DNA of 64,000 bases, taken from assembly GCF_036621415.1 (NCBI RefSeq), contig NZ_CP030941.1, forward strand, positions 620,001 through 684,000. Reading direction: 5' to 3'. The stretch comes from Nitratireductor thuwali (GTDB lineage Bacteria > Pseudomonadota > Alphaproteobacteria > Rhizobiales > Rhizobiaceae). Each line of letters starts with the position of its first letter. The first letter of the stretch is position 1. The notes under the pieces were generated by a model, which was not told the origin of the DNA, ran no database searches, and saw nothing but the letters and a program-made list of their open reading frames with translations. Positions 34,185 to 44,517 of the stretch are shown in pieces. A program made the translations under genes and the position numbers.

Positions 34185-34235
34185 TCTGATCTCAGGCAAG
34201 ACACGAACGGCGGACAAATCAATAAAGGGGAACCC

Positions 34236-35687
34236 ATGTCCAAGGTCATCAAGAACGGAACCATCGTGACCGCCGACCGCACCTGGAAGGCGGATGTCCT
34301 GATCAAGGACGAAAAGATATTCGCCATCGGGCCGGACCTTCATGCCGACCATGAGATCGATGCGACCGGCTGTTACGTCATGCCGGGCGGAATCGACCCG
34401 CATACGCATCTGGAGATGCCCTTCATGGGCACCTATTCCACTGACGATTTCGAAAGCGGCGCGCGCGCGGCCGTCTCCGGCGGGACCACCATGGTCGTGG
34501 ATTTCTGTCTGCCCTCGCCCGGCCAGTCTCTGCTGGAAGCCATCCAGATGTGGGACAACAAGTCCACCCGTGCCACCTGCGACTACTCTTTCCACATGGC
34601 GATCACCTGGTGGAGCGAGCAGGTCTTCAACGAGATGCCGCAGGTGGTGGAGAAGGGTATCACCTCGTTCAAGCATTTCATGGCCTACAAGGGCGCGCTG
34701 ATGGTGGATGACGACGAGATGTACGCGTCCTTCCAGCGCTGCGCCGAACTCGGCGCGCTGCCCCTCGTGCATGCCGAAAACGGAGACGTGGTGGCAGGGC
34801 TCCAGGCCAGGCTTCTGGAAGAAGGCAATAACGGGCCGGAGGCGCATGCCTATTCCCGCCCGCCCGAGGTGGAGGGCGAGGCCACCAACCGCGCCATCAT
34901 GATCGCCGACATGGCCGGCACGCCCCTCTATGTCGTTCACACCTCCTGCGAGCAGGCGCACGAAGCCATTCGCCGGGCCCGACAGAAGGGGATGCGCGTC
35001 TTCGGCGAGCCGCTGATACAGCATTTGGTGCTCGACGAGAGCGAATATGCGCATCCCGACTGGGACCATGCCGCCCGCCGCGTCATGAGCCCGCCCTTCC
35101 GCAACAAGCAGCATCAGGATTCGCTGTGGGCCGGCCTGCAGGCGGGCTCGCTCCAGGTGGTGGCCACCGACCACTGCGCCTTCACCACCGAGCAGAAGCG
35201 CTTCGGCGTCGGCGATTTCACGAAGATCCCCAACGGAACCGGCGGGCTCGAAGACCGCATGCCCTTGCTGTGGACCTATGGCGTCAAGACCGGCCGGCTG
35301 ACGATGAACGAGTTCGTCGCCGTCACCTCCACCAACATCGCTAAGATCCTCAATATGTATCCGCAAAAAGGCGCCATCGTCGAAGGCGCGGATGCCGACA
35401 TCGTCGTCTGGGACCCGGAAGCGGAAAAGACCATTTCCGCCAAAGACCAGCAATCGGCCATCGACTACAATGTGTTCGAGGGCATCAAGGTGAAGGGCCT
35501 GCCGAAGACGGTCCTGTCGCGCGGCGAGATCGTGGTCGATAACGGCAAGGTCCAGCCGAAGCCCGGCCACGGCCAATTCGTCGCCCGTGAGCCGCACATG
35601 GCGGTCAACAAGGCATTGTCGCAATGGAAACAGGTGACCGCCCCACGCAAAGTGGAGCGCACGGGCATTCCGGCAAGCGGCGTATGA
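34236..35687 (+). CDS. hydA: dihydropyrimidinase (D-hydantoinase)
   Basis: The product is 483 aa, a cyclic amidohydrolase. The metal site is complete: HTHLEM from GGIDPHTH, the carbamylated Lys in SFKHFMAYKGALM, His in LVHAENGD and VVHTSCEQAHE, and Asp in ATDHCAFTTEQK. It opens dihydrouracil and dihydrothymine to N-carbamoyl-beta-amino acids, upstream of the ureidopropionase. AAAGGGGAA precedes the start. Confidence 0.94.
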   Translation: MSKVIKNGTIVTADRTWKADVLIKDEKIFAIGPDLHADHEIDATGCYVMPGGIDPHTHLEMPFMGTYSTDDFESGARAAVSGGTTMVVDFCLPSPGQSLLEAIQMWDNKSTRATCDYSFHMAITWWSEQVFNEMPQVVEKGITSFKHFMAYKGALMVDDDEMYASFQRCAELGALPLVHAENGDVVAGLQARLLEEGNNGPEAHAYSRPPEVEGEATNRAIMIADMAGTPLYVVHTSCEQAHEAIRRARQKGMRVFGEPLIQHLVLDESEYAHPDWDHAARRVMSPPFRNKQHQDSLWAGLQAGSLQVVATDHCAFTTEQKRFGVGDFTKIPNGTGGLEDRMPLLWTYGVKTGRLTMNEFVAVTSTNIAKILNMYPQKGAIVEGADADIVVWDPEAEKTISAKDQQSAIDYNVFEGIKVKGLPKTVLSRGEIVVDNGKVQPKPGHGQFVAREPHMAVNKALSQWKQVTAPRKVERTGIPASGV

Positions 35688-35703
35688 TCGGAGAAGCGAT
35701 ACA

Positions 35704-36528
35704 GTGAATGCCGAGCCCGCCATCCGCCAGCACGCAATCTCTCCGCAGCCTGGGCAGAAAGTCGTCGAGGCGCGCGGCCTCGGCCTCACCTTCCATACCA
35801 ATGACGGCCCGGTTCAGGCCCTTTCCAATGTCGACCTTTCCGTCGCCAGAGGCGAGTTCGTCTCCTTCATCGGCCCCTCGGGCTGCGGCAAGACCACGTT
35901 CCTGCGCGTCATCGCAGATCTGGAGCAACCGACCGAAGGCGCGATCAGCGTCAACGGCATGAGCCCCGAGGAAACTCGCCGCGCCCGCGCCTATGGCTAT
36001 GTCTTCCAGGCCGCCGGCCTCTTTCCCTGGCGGACGATCGAAAAGAACGTCGCGCTGCCGCTGGAGATCATGGGCTACTCGCGGGCCGAGCGGAGAGAAC
36101 GTGTCGCCCGCACGCTCGACCTCGTCAACCTGACCGGCTTCGAGCGCAAGTTCCCCTGGCAGCTTTCCGGCGGTATGCAGCAGCGCGCATCGATCGCCCG
36201 CGCGCTTGCCTTCGATGCCGATCTACTCCTTATGGACGAGCCCTTCGGCGCGCTGGACGAGATCGTGCGCGACCATCTGAACGAACAGCTCCTGCAGCTT
36301 TGGGCGCGCACGACCAAGACCATCTGCTTCGTCACCCACTCCATTCCCGAAGCCGTCTATCTGTCGACCCGCATCGTCGTCATGTCGCCGAGGCCCGGCC
36401 GCGTTACCGATGTCATCGAGTCGCCTCTGCCTAAGGAACGCCCGCTCGACATACGCGAGACGCCGGAGTTCCTGGAGGTGGCGCACCGGGTGCGAGAGGG
36501 ACTGCGGGCGGGGCATGCCGATGATTGA
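35704..36528 (+). CDS. ABC transporter ATP-binding protein (nitrate/taurine/pyrimidine-type importer)
   Basis: The product is 274 aa from the GTG at 35704. Walker A is GPSGCGKTT, signature LSGGMQQRASIARAL, Walker B LLLMDEPFGALDE, and a switch His lies in FVTHSIPEA. This SsuB/TauB-like class energises NMT1-type importers. It is the ATPase for the two permeases and binding protein that follow and probably imports pyrimidines or a related base. Confidence 0.9.
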   Translation: MNAEPAIRQHAISPQPGQKVVEARGLGLTFHTNDGPVQALSNVDLSVARGEFVSFIGPSGCGKTTFLRVIADLEQPTEGAISVNGMSPEETRRARAYGYVFQAAGLFPWRTIEKNVALPLEIMGYSRAERRERVARTLDLVNLTGFERKFPWQLSGGMQQRASIARALAFDADLLLMDEPFGALDEIVRDHLNEQLLQLWARTTKTICFVTHSIPEAVYLSTRIVVMSPRPGRVTDVIESPLPKERPLDIRETPEFLEVAHRVREGLRAGHADD

Positions 36529-36582
36529 GATGAGAAGAGCACAACTGGCTGTCGAAGGACATCAGCGCCGGAGGTCCGCGCC

Positions 36583-37509
36583 ATGACCGCGATTGCCGGC
36601 ACGATCCCCTCAACGGCCGCCTCTCCTCTCCACCGCCGCCTCGCCCAAGGCAAGACGCTGCCCATCCTTATCGTTCTCGCGGCCCTTCTGGCCATCTGGT
36701 ACGCCTTCACCGTCTATCTGAACGCGCCATGGCAGATCGACGCCTATGAACGCGCCGGCACCGAGTGGACCGCGACCGACCTTGTCCGCGATACGATGGC
36801 GCAGGAACGCCCCGTCCTGCCCTCGCCGCATCAGGTCGTCGCGGAAATCTGGCAGACCACCGTGGGCACGCGCCTCACCTCGAAGCGCAATCTCTTCTAT
36901 CATGCATGGATCACGCTCTCTTCGACGCTTCTGGGTTTTGCGCTGGGCACGGCCCTCGGCATTCTCCTTGCGGTCGGCATCGTCCATAACCGGGCGATGG
37001 ACAAGTCGGTGATGCCCTGGGTCATCGCCAGCCAGACGATCCCCATCCTGGCCATCGCCCCCATGATCATCGTGGTGCTGAATGCCATCGGCCTCTCCGG
37101 CCTGCTGCCCAAGGCGCTGATCTCGACCTATCTGTCCTTCTTTCCTATAGTCGTGGGCATGGTGAAGGGCTTCCGCAGTCCTGAAGCGATCCAGCTCGAT
37201 CTCATGCGCACCTATAATGCCAGCGGAAGGCAGACCTTTTTCAAGCTGCGCTGGCCAGCCGCCCTGCCCTATCTCTTCACCTCGATGAAGGTCGCTGTCG
37301 CCATCAGCCTCGTCGGCGCCATCGTCGGCGAATTGCCGACCGGCGCGGTATCGGGCCTCGGTGCCCGGTTGCTGGCGGGATCCTATTACGGGCAGACGGT
37401 CCAGATATGGTCGGCCCTGTTCATGGCCGCCGCGCTTGCCGCCGTACTCGTCGGTATCGTGGGCCTCGCGCAGCGCCTGGCGCTCGCAAGGATGGGAGGA
37501 CGCTCGTGA
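36583..37509 (+). CDS. ABC transporter permease 1
   Basis: The product is 308 aa with about six or seven membrane helices and a BPD_transp_1 domain with the coupling stretch (ATPase contact) around FRSPEAIQLDLMRTYNASGRQTFFKLRWPAALPYLFTSMK. A soluble loop after the first helix (residues 45-105) is notable. Its stop overlaps the GTG of the next permease gene by four bases (GTGA). Confidence 0.9.
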   Translation: MTAIAGTIPSTAASPLHRRLAQGKTLPILIVLAALLAIWYAFTVYLNAPWQIDAYERAGTEWTATDLVRDTMAQERPVLPSPHQVVAEIWQTTVGTRLTSKRNLFYHAWITLSSTLLGFALGTALGILLAVGIVHNRAMDKSVMPWVIASQTIPILAIAPMIIVVLNAIGLSGLLPKALISTYLSFFPIVVGMVKGFRSPEAIQLDLMRTYNASGRQTFFKLRWPAALPYLFTSMKVAVAISLVGAIVGELPTGAVSGLGARLLAGSYYGQTVQIWSALFMAAALAAVLVGIVGLAQRLALARMGGRS

Positions 37510-38366
37510 ACTGGACGATTGCAGGCGCACTCGCCTTCTGGGCCGGCGCCTGGGCGCTCAACGAGAGGCTTTCCCGGCTGGAGCCACGCTCGCCCGCGGC
37601 AAAACGAGCGCTGGGCCTGCTGGTTCCGGCCATCTTCGGCATCACATTGCTGGTCGTATGGGAAGGCGCGGTTCGGGGCTTCGACATTTCACCGGTGCTC
37701 CTGCCGCCGCCCTCGGCGATCTGGGCGCGGCTTGTCAGCGCCGTCCCCATCCTGTGGGCCGACTTCCAACAGACATTCCTGAAGGCCGTGCTCATCGGCT
37801 ACGCGATCGGCTGCGGGTCTGGTTTCCTGGTGGCCATCGCCATTGACCGCTCTCCGTTCCTGCAGCGCGGCCTGCTGCCGCTCGGCAATTTCGTCTCCGC
37901 TCTACCCATCATCGGCGTCGCCCCCATCATGGTCATGTGGTTCGGTTTCGACTGGCCTTCCAAGGCGGCGGTCGTCATCATCATGACCTTCTTTCCCATG
38001 CTGGTGAACACGGTGCAGGGCTTGGCCTCGTCCAGCGCCATCGACAGGGATCTGATGCGGACCTATGCCGCCAGCTACAGGCAGACGCTGTTCAAGCTGC
38101 GCTTGCCAGCCGCCGCGCCCTTCATATTCAACGCGCTGAAAATCAACTCCACTCTGGCGCTGATCGGGGCTATCGTGGCGGAGTTTTTCGGCACACCCAT
38201 CACCGGCATGGGTTTCCGGATTTCCACCGAGGTCGGACGGATGAACCTCGACATGGTTTGGGCGGAGATCGCTGTCGCCGCCCTGGCCGGCTCGCTGTTC
38301 TACGGGCTGGTCGCGCTGACCGAGCGCGCCGTGACATTCTGGCATCCGTCCATCCGCGGTGGATAA
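37506..38366 (+). CDS. ABC transporter permease 2
   Basis: The product is 286 aa from a GTG at 37506 (GTGA overlap with permease 1, GGGAGGACGC upstream). It has about six or seven helices and the coupling stretch DLMRTYAASYRQTLFKLRLPAAAPFIFNALK, paralogous to permease 1. The importer therefore uses two different permeases. The open frame further upstream lies inside permease 1. Confidence 0.9.
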   Translation: MNWTIAGALAFWAGAWALNERLSRLEPRSPAAKRALGLLVPAIFGITLLVVWEGAVRGFDISPVLLPPPSAIWARLVSAVPILWADFQQTFLKAVLIGYAIGCGSGFLVAIAIDRSPFLQRGLLPLGNFVSALPIIGVAPIMVMWFGFDWPSKAAVVIIMTFFPMLVNTVQGLASSSAIDRDLMRTYAASYRQTLFKLRLPAAAPFIFNALKINSTLALIGAIVAEFFGTPITGMGFRISTEVGRMNLDMVWAEIAVAALAGSLFYGLVALTERAVTFWHPSIRGG

Positions 38367-38369
38367 CAA

Positions 38370-38386
38370 GGCCGCGCAAAGCGGCC
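38370..38386 (+). other. intercistronic stem-loop before the binding-protein gene
   Basis: GGCCGC-GCAAA-GCGGCC forms a perfect 6-bp hairpin between the permease 2 stop and the binding-protein gene. Such hairpins often stabilise or process mRNA so that the binding protein is made in excess. No T-run follows. Confidence 0.5.
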
Positions 38387-38408
38387 CAACTTCAGAGGGA
38401 AGCAGGAA

Positions 38409-39392
38409 ATGAAACGACTGATGATGAGTTTGACGGCCGGCGCGACGGCGCTCGGCCTGTCGCAGGCAATGGCCGCCGACGACGTGACCCTGCAGCTTAA
38501 ATGGGTCACCCAGGCACAGTTCGCCGGCTACTACGTCGCAGCAGACAAGGGTTTCTATGAAGAAGAAGACCTGAATGTCGAGATCAAGCCGGGCGGCCCC
38601 GACATCGCGCCGGTTCAGGTTCTGGCCGGCGGCGGCGCGGATGTGATGGTCGACTGGATGCCGTCCGCGCTGGCGGCCCGCGAAAAGGGCGTGCCGGTGG
38701 TCAACATCGCCCAGCCCTTCGCCCGCTCGGGCCTGACAATGGTGTGCCGTAAGGAGACCGGCATAGAAAAGCCGGGGGATTTCAAGGGCAAGACCCTCGG
38801 CACATGGTTCTTCGGCAACGAATACCCGCTCTATAGCTGGCTGTCCAAGCTCGGGCTTCCGCGCGACGGCTCCGAAAACGGCGTGACGGTGCAGAAGATC
38901 GGCTTCAACGTCGACCCGCTGCTGCAGAAGCAAGCCGACTGCATCACCGCCATGACCTACAACGAATACTGGCAGATCATCGATGCCGGTCTGACCACCG
39001 ACGATCTGGTCGTCTTCAGCTATACTGAACAGGGCGTCGACACGTTGGAAGACGGCCTCTACGTTCTGGAGGACAAGCTCGACGATCCCGAGTTCGTCGA
39101 CAAGATGACCCGTTTCGTCAAAGCCTCCATGAAGGGCTGGCAGTGGGCCAGGGACAATCCCGACGAAGCCGCCATGATCGTGCTCGACAACGACGCCACC
39201 GGCGCCCAGACCGAGAAGCACCAGAAGCGCATGATGGGCGAGATCGCAAAGCTTTTGGGTGACGACGCCACGCTCGACGGAGCTGCGTACAAGCGCACTG
39301 TCGAAACCCTGCTCCAGGGCGGCTCCGATCCGGTCATCACCAAGGAGCCCGAGGGCGCCTTCACCCACATGATAACCGAAAAGGCGATGTGA
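38409..39392 (+). CDS. NMT1/THI5-like ABC substrate-binding protein
   Basis: The product is 327 aa with a signal peptide ending AMA-ADD. The NMT1/ThiY-type domain begins VTLQLKWVTQAQFAGYYVAADKGFYEEEDLNVEIKPGGPDI. Family members bind pyrimidine-like compounds (hydroxymethylpyrimidine), taurine or nitrate analogues. In this pyrimidine operon a uracil, thymine or hydantoin ligand is the best guess. It is the last gene before a strong hairpin. Confidence 0.9.
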   Translation: MKRLMMSLTAGATALGLSQAMAADDVTLQLKWVTQAQFAGYYVAADKGFYEEEDLNVEIKPGGPDIAPVQVLAGGGADVMVDWMPSALAAREKGVPVVNIAQPFARSGLTMVCRKETGIEKPGDFKGKTLGTWFFGNEYPLYSWLSKLGLPRDGSENGVTVQKIGFNVDPLLQKQADCITAMTYNEYWQIIDAGLTTDDLVVFSYTEQGVDTLEDGLYVLEDKLDDPEFVDKMTRFVKASMKGWQWARDNPDEAAMIVLDNDATGAQTEKHQKRMMGEIAKLLGDDATLDGAAYKRTVETLLQGGSDPVITKEPEGAFTHMITEKAM

Positions 39393-39403
39393 CCGAGCGC
39401 CAT

Positions 39404-39427
39404 CAGGGGGCGGGCCACCGCCCCCTG
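39404..39427. terminator. strong hairpin between convergent genes
   Basis: CAGGGGGCGG and CCGCCCCCTG form a perfect 10-bp GC stem with a GCCA loop. It begins 12 bases after the binding-protein stop and lies before the convergent AraC-family stop. No T-run is present. Confidence 0.6.
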
Positions 39428-39452
39428 CATTCCCGTCACAACCGGATCCGCC

Positions 39453-41635
<2,183 letters not shown>

Positions 41636-41651
41636 TGATACCGGAGGAGAA

Positions 41652-42062
41652 ATGACGAGCGACAAGCCATCACGGCACAGCCCCTCACGACACAGCGAAG
41701 GCATGGCCACGCGCCGTGCGGTGCTGGGCGACGAATGGGTGGACCGCGCCGAGGCCAACAAGACCGCTTTCGACGAACCCTTTCAGGATCTCATCACCGA
41801 AGCTGCCTGGGGGCATCTGTGGTCGCGGCCGCATTGGACGAAGCGTGAGCGCTCGATGGTCACCATCGCCCTCCTGGCCGCCCTCGGCCATCATGAGGAA
41901 CTGGAGATGCATCTGCGCGCCACGGCCAACACGGGCGCGAGCGAGGACGACATACGCGAGGCACTTATGCATGTGGCGATCTACGCCGGCGTGCCGGCGG
42001 CCAATCATGCCATCAAGATCGCCAAGCGCGTGCTCAAGGAAATGCGAGAGGAACAAAGTTGA
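41652..42062 (+). CDS. pcaC: 4-carboxymuconolactone decarboxylase
   Basis: The product is 136 aa from an ATG with GGAGGAGA upstream. The CMD fold is seen in [46 protein letters not shown] with the catalytic His. It converts 4-carboxymuconolactone to beta-ketoadipate enol-lactone. The stop overlaps the TTG start of pcaH. Confidence 0.95.
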   Translation: MTSDKPSRHSPSRHSEGMATRRAVLGDEWVDRAEANKTAFDEPFQDLITEAAWGHLWSRPHWTKRERSMVTIALLAALGHHEELEMHLRATANTGASEDDIREALMHVAIYAGVPAANHAIKIAKRVLKEMREEQS

Positions 42063-42814
42063 AGACCACACCCCTAGCCAACCGGGCTCCCGAAACCGGC
42101 GCCTTTTTCACGCGCGACCGCAACTGGCACCCCCCGGCCTTTGCGCCGGGCTACAAATCCACCGTCTTCCGCGCTCCGCAAAAGCCGCTGATCGCCTTCC
42201 CCAACACGCTGTCGGAGACGACAGGCCCTGCCTTCGGCCACGATATGCTGGGTCCCCTCGACCACGATCTGATCCACAATTTCGCGCGCGCCGGCGAAAG
42301 CGCCATCGGCGAGCGCATCATCGTGCACGGCAAGGTGCTGGACGAGCGCGGCAAGCCCGTGCCGGGCGTCCTGGTCGAGGTATGGCAGGCCAACGCGGGC
42401 GGACGGTACCGCCACAAGAAGGAAGGCTATATCGCGCCTCTCGACCCCAATTTCGGCGGCTGCGGCCGTGTCATCACCGATGCCGAGGGCCATTATGCGT
42501 TCCGCTCCATAAGGCCCGGCCCCTATCCCTGGCCGAACGGTCCCAACGACTGGCGGCCCGCCCACATCCACCTTTCCATATTCGGTGTCGGCTTCGTGCA
42601 GCGTCTGATAACGCAGCTTTATTTCGAGGGCGATCCGTTGATCCCGCACTGCCCGATCCTCAACACGATTGCCGATGAAAAGGCCGTCGCACAACTCGTG
42701 GCCCATCTCGACATGCAAAATTCTGAGCCGATGGATTCGCTGGCCTACCGCTTCGATATCGTGGTGCGTGGCCGCCGCTCCACGCCGTTCGAGAACCGCA
42801 TGGAGGGAAATTGA
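42059..42814 (+). CDS. pcaH: protocatechuate 3,4-dioxygenase beta subunit
   Basis: The product is 251 aa from a TTG at 42059, which overlaps the pcaC stop (TTGA) and has GAGAGGAAC upstream. The intradiol dioxygenase barrel carries the iron ligands in [10 protein letters not shown] (Tyr) and [13 protein letters not shown] (His-x-His). [19 protein letters not shown] is the family signature. PcaH with PcaG opens protocatechuate to 3-carboxy-cis,cis-muconate. Confidence 0.95.
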   Translation: MKTTPLANRAPETGAFFTRDRNWHPPAFAPGYKSTVFRAPQKPLIAFPNTLSETTGPAFGHDMLGPLDHDLIHNFARAGESAIGERIIVHGKVLDERGKPVPGVLVEVWQANAGGRYRHKKEGYIAPLDPNFGGCGRVITDAEGHYAFRSIRPGPYPWPNGPNDWRPAHIHLSIFGVGFVQRLITQLYFEGDPLIPHCPILNTIADEKAVAQLVAHLDMQNSEPMDSLAYRFDIVVRGRRSTPFENRMEGN

Positions 42815-43410
42815 TGCTGAAAGAAACCCCGTCCCAGACCGCCGGCCCCTATGTGCATATCGGCCTGACGCCCAACTTCGCCGATATCACCGGCATCTTC
42901 CCCGAAGACGCAGGAAAGAGCCTCGTCAACGATAAGACGCTCGGCGAGCGTATCACCGTCAAGGGCCGCATCATCGACGGCCAGGGCACCGCGATCAAGG
43001 ACGCCGTCGTGGAGATATGGCAGGCCGACCACCAGGGTCTCTACAATTCACCCTCCGAACCCCGCGGCCAAGCCGACACGAATTTCGCCGGTTGGGGCCG
43101 CTGCGCGACCGACATGCAAACAGGCGAATACCGCTTCGAGACGATCAAGCCTGGCCGCGTGCCTTTTGCCGATGGACGCCTCCAGGCTCCGCATGCGAGC
43201 CTCTGGATCGTCGCGCGCGGCATCAATATCGGCCTGCAGACACGGCTTTATTTCGAAGACGAAGTCGAAGCGAACGGGCAAGACCCGGTCCTGTCCCGGA
43301 TCGAGCACAAGGCCCGTGCCGACACGCTGATCGCCCGGAAAGAGGGCGATTCCTATATCTTCGACGTCTGTCTGCAAGGCGAGAACGAGACGGTGTTCTT
43401 CGACATCTGA
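42814..43410 (+). CDS. pcaG: protocatechuate 3,4-dioxygenase alpha subunit
   Basis: The product is 198 aa from the ATG at 42814 (TGATG overlap with pcaH). The same barrel is visible (SQTAGPYVHIGL, VVEIWQADHQGLYNSP, APHASLWIVARGINIGLQTRLYFED) but without the iron-binding His pair, as normal for the alpha subunit. It shapes the active site of PcaHG. Confidence 0.95.
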   Translation: MLKETPSQTAGPYVHIGLTPNFADITGIFPEDAGKSLVNDKTLGERITVKGRIIDGQGTAIKDAVVEIWQADHQGLYNSPSEPRGQADTNFAGWGRCATDMQTGEYRFETIKPGRVPFADGRLQAPHASLWIVARGINIGLQTRLYFEDEVEANGQDPVLSRIEHKARADTLIARKEGDSYIFDVCLQGENETVFFDI

Positions 43411-43449
43411 TCGTGCAAACATGTCGATGAACGTTTTGCAGGAACGCGT

Positions 43450-44514
43450 ATGAGCGCTTCGCCTTTCGACCATCCCTTTCTCGGCGGCCTCTTCGGCGGC
43501 TCGTACACCGGGCCGCTCTTCACCGCCCAGGAAGACTTCGCCGCCATGCTGCGCTTCGAGGCTGCTCTGGCGGAAGCGGAAGCGGCAGAGGGACTGATCC
43601 CGCGGGAGGCGGCCAATGCCATCAAGCGGGCCACGGTGGAGTATGTTCCCGACGCGGAAAAGCTGCGCGCCGGCACCGCTCGCGATGGTGTCGTTGTTCC
43701 GTCCCTGCTCGACGGGCTGCGGGATCTGCTACCGGCCGACCAGCGCCCGCACCTTCACTATGGCGCGACGAGCCAGGACGCCATAGACACGAGCCTTGCG
43801 CTGAGGCTCAAGAAGACGTCCGACCATCTCGTCTACGGCATCAATGAACTCGTCGGTCGGCTCGCTGCGCTGGAGACGCGCGACGGCACCCTGGAGGTGA
43901 TGGCGCATACAAGGATGCAGGCTGCCATTCCTGTTCCCGCCGCGCGCAAAATTCACTCCTGGCGCGACCCGCTCGAGCGCCACTGTGCCCGCCTCGAAAG
44001 GCTGCGGCCGGAGATCGAAATCCTGCATCTGGGCGGCGCCGCCGGCACACGCGATAAACTCGGGAGCAAGGGGCCGGCGATCGCCGCCCGAATGGCCAAG
44101 GCCCTCGACCTCAATCTCGTTCCCCATGCGCGGCATTCAGAGCGCGACGGCATCGCTGAATTCGCCGCCCTTTTGTCACTAGTAACCGGAAGCCTCGGCA
44201 AATTCGGGCAGGACGTTGCGCTCATGGCGCAAACCGAGATGGCGGAAATCAGCCTCGCCACCGGCGGCGGCTCGTCCGCCATGCCGCACAAGAAGAACCC
44301 GGTCCAGGCCGAGATACTCGTCTCGCTCGCCCGCTTCAACGCGACGCTTCTGCCCGGGATGCACCATGCGCTCGTTCACGAGAACGAACGCTCCGGCGCC
44401 GCCTGGACGCTGGAATGGATGCTGCTGCCGCAAATGGTGATGGCGACGGACGCCGCATTGCGAACAGGTACGGAGCTTGCCTCCAGCATCACCTTTGCAC
44501 CCCGGAAGCGGTGA
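43450..44514 (+). CDS. pcaB: 3-carboxy-cis,cis-muconate cycloisomerase
   Basis: The product is 354 aa of the fumarase/aspartase superfamily. HLHYGATSQDAIDTSLAL, HTRMQAAIPV and the signature GGGSSAMPHKKNPVQAE are present. It lactonises 3-carboxymuconate to 4-carboxymuconolactone, feeding PcaC. The protein is somewhat shorter than the 450-aa Pseudomonas enzyme, as in other rhizobial forms. The pcaD, pcaIJ and pcaF genes are not in the window. Its stop lies three bases from the convergent paaZ stop. Confidence 0.93.
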   Translation: MSASPFDHPFLGGLFGGSYTGPLFTAQEDFAAMLRFEAALAEAEAAEGLIPREAANAIKRATVEYVPDAEKLRAGTARDGVVVPSLLDGLRDLLPADQRPHLHYGATSQDAIDTSLALRLKKTSDHLVYGINELVGRLAALETRDGTLEVMAHTRMQAAIPVPAARKIHSWRDPLERHCARLERLRPEIEILHLGGAAGTRDKLGSKGPAIAARMAKALDLNLVPHARHSERDGIAEFAALLSLVTGSLGKFGQDVALMAQTEMAEISLATGGGSSAMPHKKNPVQAEILVSLARFNATLLPGMHHALVHENERSGAAWTLEWMLLPQMVMATDAALRTGTELASSITFAPRKR

Positions 44515-44517
44515 AGA

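Noticed and set aside
32400..35801. Two long minus-strand frames opposite the hydrolase and dihydropyrimidinase genes
   Set aside because: They mirror well-conserved enzymes on the plus strand and have His/Arg/Asp-rich composition typical of antisense shadows.
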